This document shows, piece after piece, positions 34,807-34,880 of a DNA stretch of 34,880 nt; position 1 is the stretch's first letter, and the number at the start of each line of letters is the position of its first letter. This stretch comes from Pseudoalteromonas fuliginea (GTDB lineage Bacteria > Pseudomonadota > Gammaproteobacteria > Enterobacterales > Alteromonadaceae): positions 1 to 34,880 of the forward strand of contig NZ_JJNZ01000049.1 of NCBI RefSeq assembly GCF_000690055.1. The letters are read 5' to 3'. A program made the position numbers and the translations under genes. The notes beneath the pieces are model-generated. The model was not told the origin of the DNA. It worked only from the letters and a program-made list of their open reading frames with translations, and ran no database searches.

Positions 34807-34880
34807 TTAATCTATTATCCTATTATTTTTAGAAAAGAATATTTTCCTGAATAAAAACCCAGGGCAAGATCACGAACTTT

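Overview
The window is AT-rich chromosomal DNA. Protein families, gene style and codon use suggest a marine gammaproteobacterium of the Pseudoalteromonas/Alteromonadales type. This rests on recalled similarity of many products (HrpB, DUF2986, H-NOX, cryptochrome with DUF2256, TonB receptor); no search was run. No rRNA, tRNA, CRISPR array, complete IS or prophage was seen.

Layout. 64-6276 looks like one functional block. It holds an EF-hand protein followed by an acidic 150-residue protein, an intervening RIO-type kinase on the other strand, and a four-gene operon: YHYH lipoprotein, His/Met-rich exported protein, BaeS-like sensor kinase, BaeR-like regulator. The two outer promoters carry the same 13-bp sequence as 11-bp-spaced direct repeats, about 50 bp upstream of the chosen start codons. 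This makes a self-regulated extracytoplasmic stress circuit plausible. 6369-8758 holds a flavin reductase-like protein divergent from a photolyase/cryptochrome, which is followed 2 bp later by a 44-residue DUF2256 zinc-ribbon protein. 8772-14180 holds a transposase scrap, an exported M20 dipeptidase, DUF2986, a TDT-family carrier and a Met-rich TonB-dependent receptor, probably for copper, with a palindromic operator candidate. 14200-16807 holds a soluble PAS-PAS chemoreceptor (BdlA-like) flanked by degenerate MITE-like repeats.

16808-22613 holds an MFS exporter, a DUF1499 membrane protein, the DUF1800/DUF1501 export pair and a small unknown gene. 22669-25318 is a three-gene signalling operon: REC-HDOD, H-NOX (heme NO/O2 sensor) and a soluble histidine kinase, in effect a gas-sensing phosphorelay with an HDOD output. 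25503-29454 holds an esterase remnant, an NTF2-like secreted protein, the helicase HrpB and the stress protein CsbD. 29518-32273 holds a Tat-exported two-subunit molybdenum hydroxylase. 32688-33320 is an RpiB/LacAB-type isomerase behind a perfect 22-bp palindrome. The window ends with DUF2971 and an exported-protein gene broken by a -1 frameshift exactly at a TTTTAAAA run.

Most interesting: the shared tandem operator and proline-rich theme of the BaeSR/YHYH/EF-hand block; the H-NOX/REC-HDOD/kinase operon; the slippery-site frameshift at 34065-34071; and palindromic operators upstream of the TonB receptor and the isomerase.
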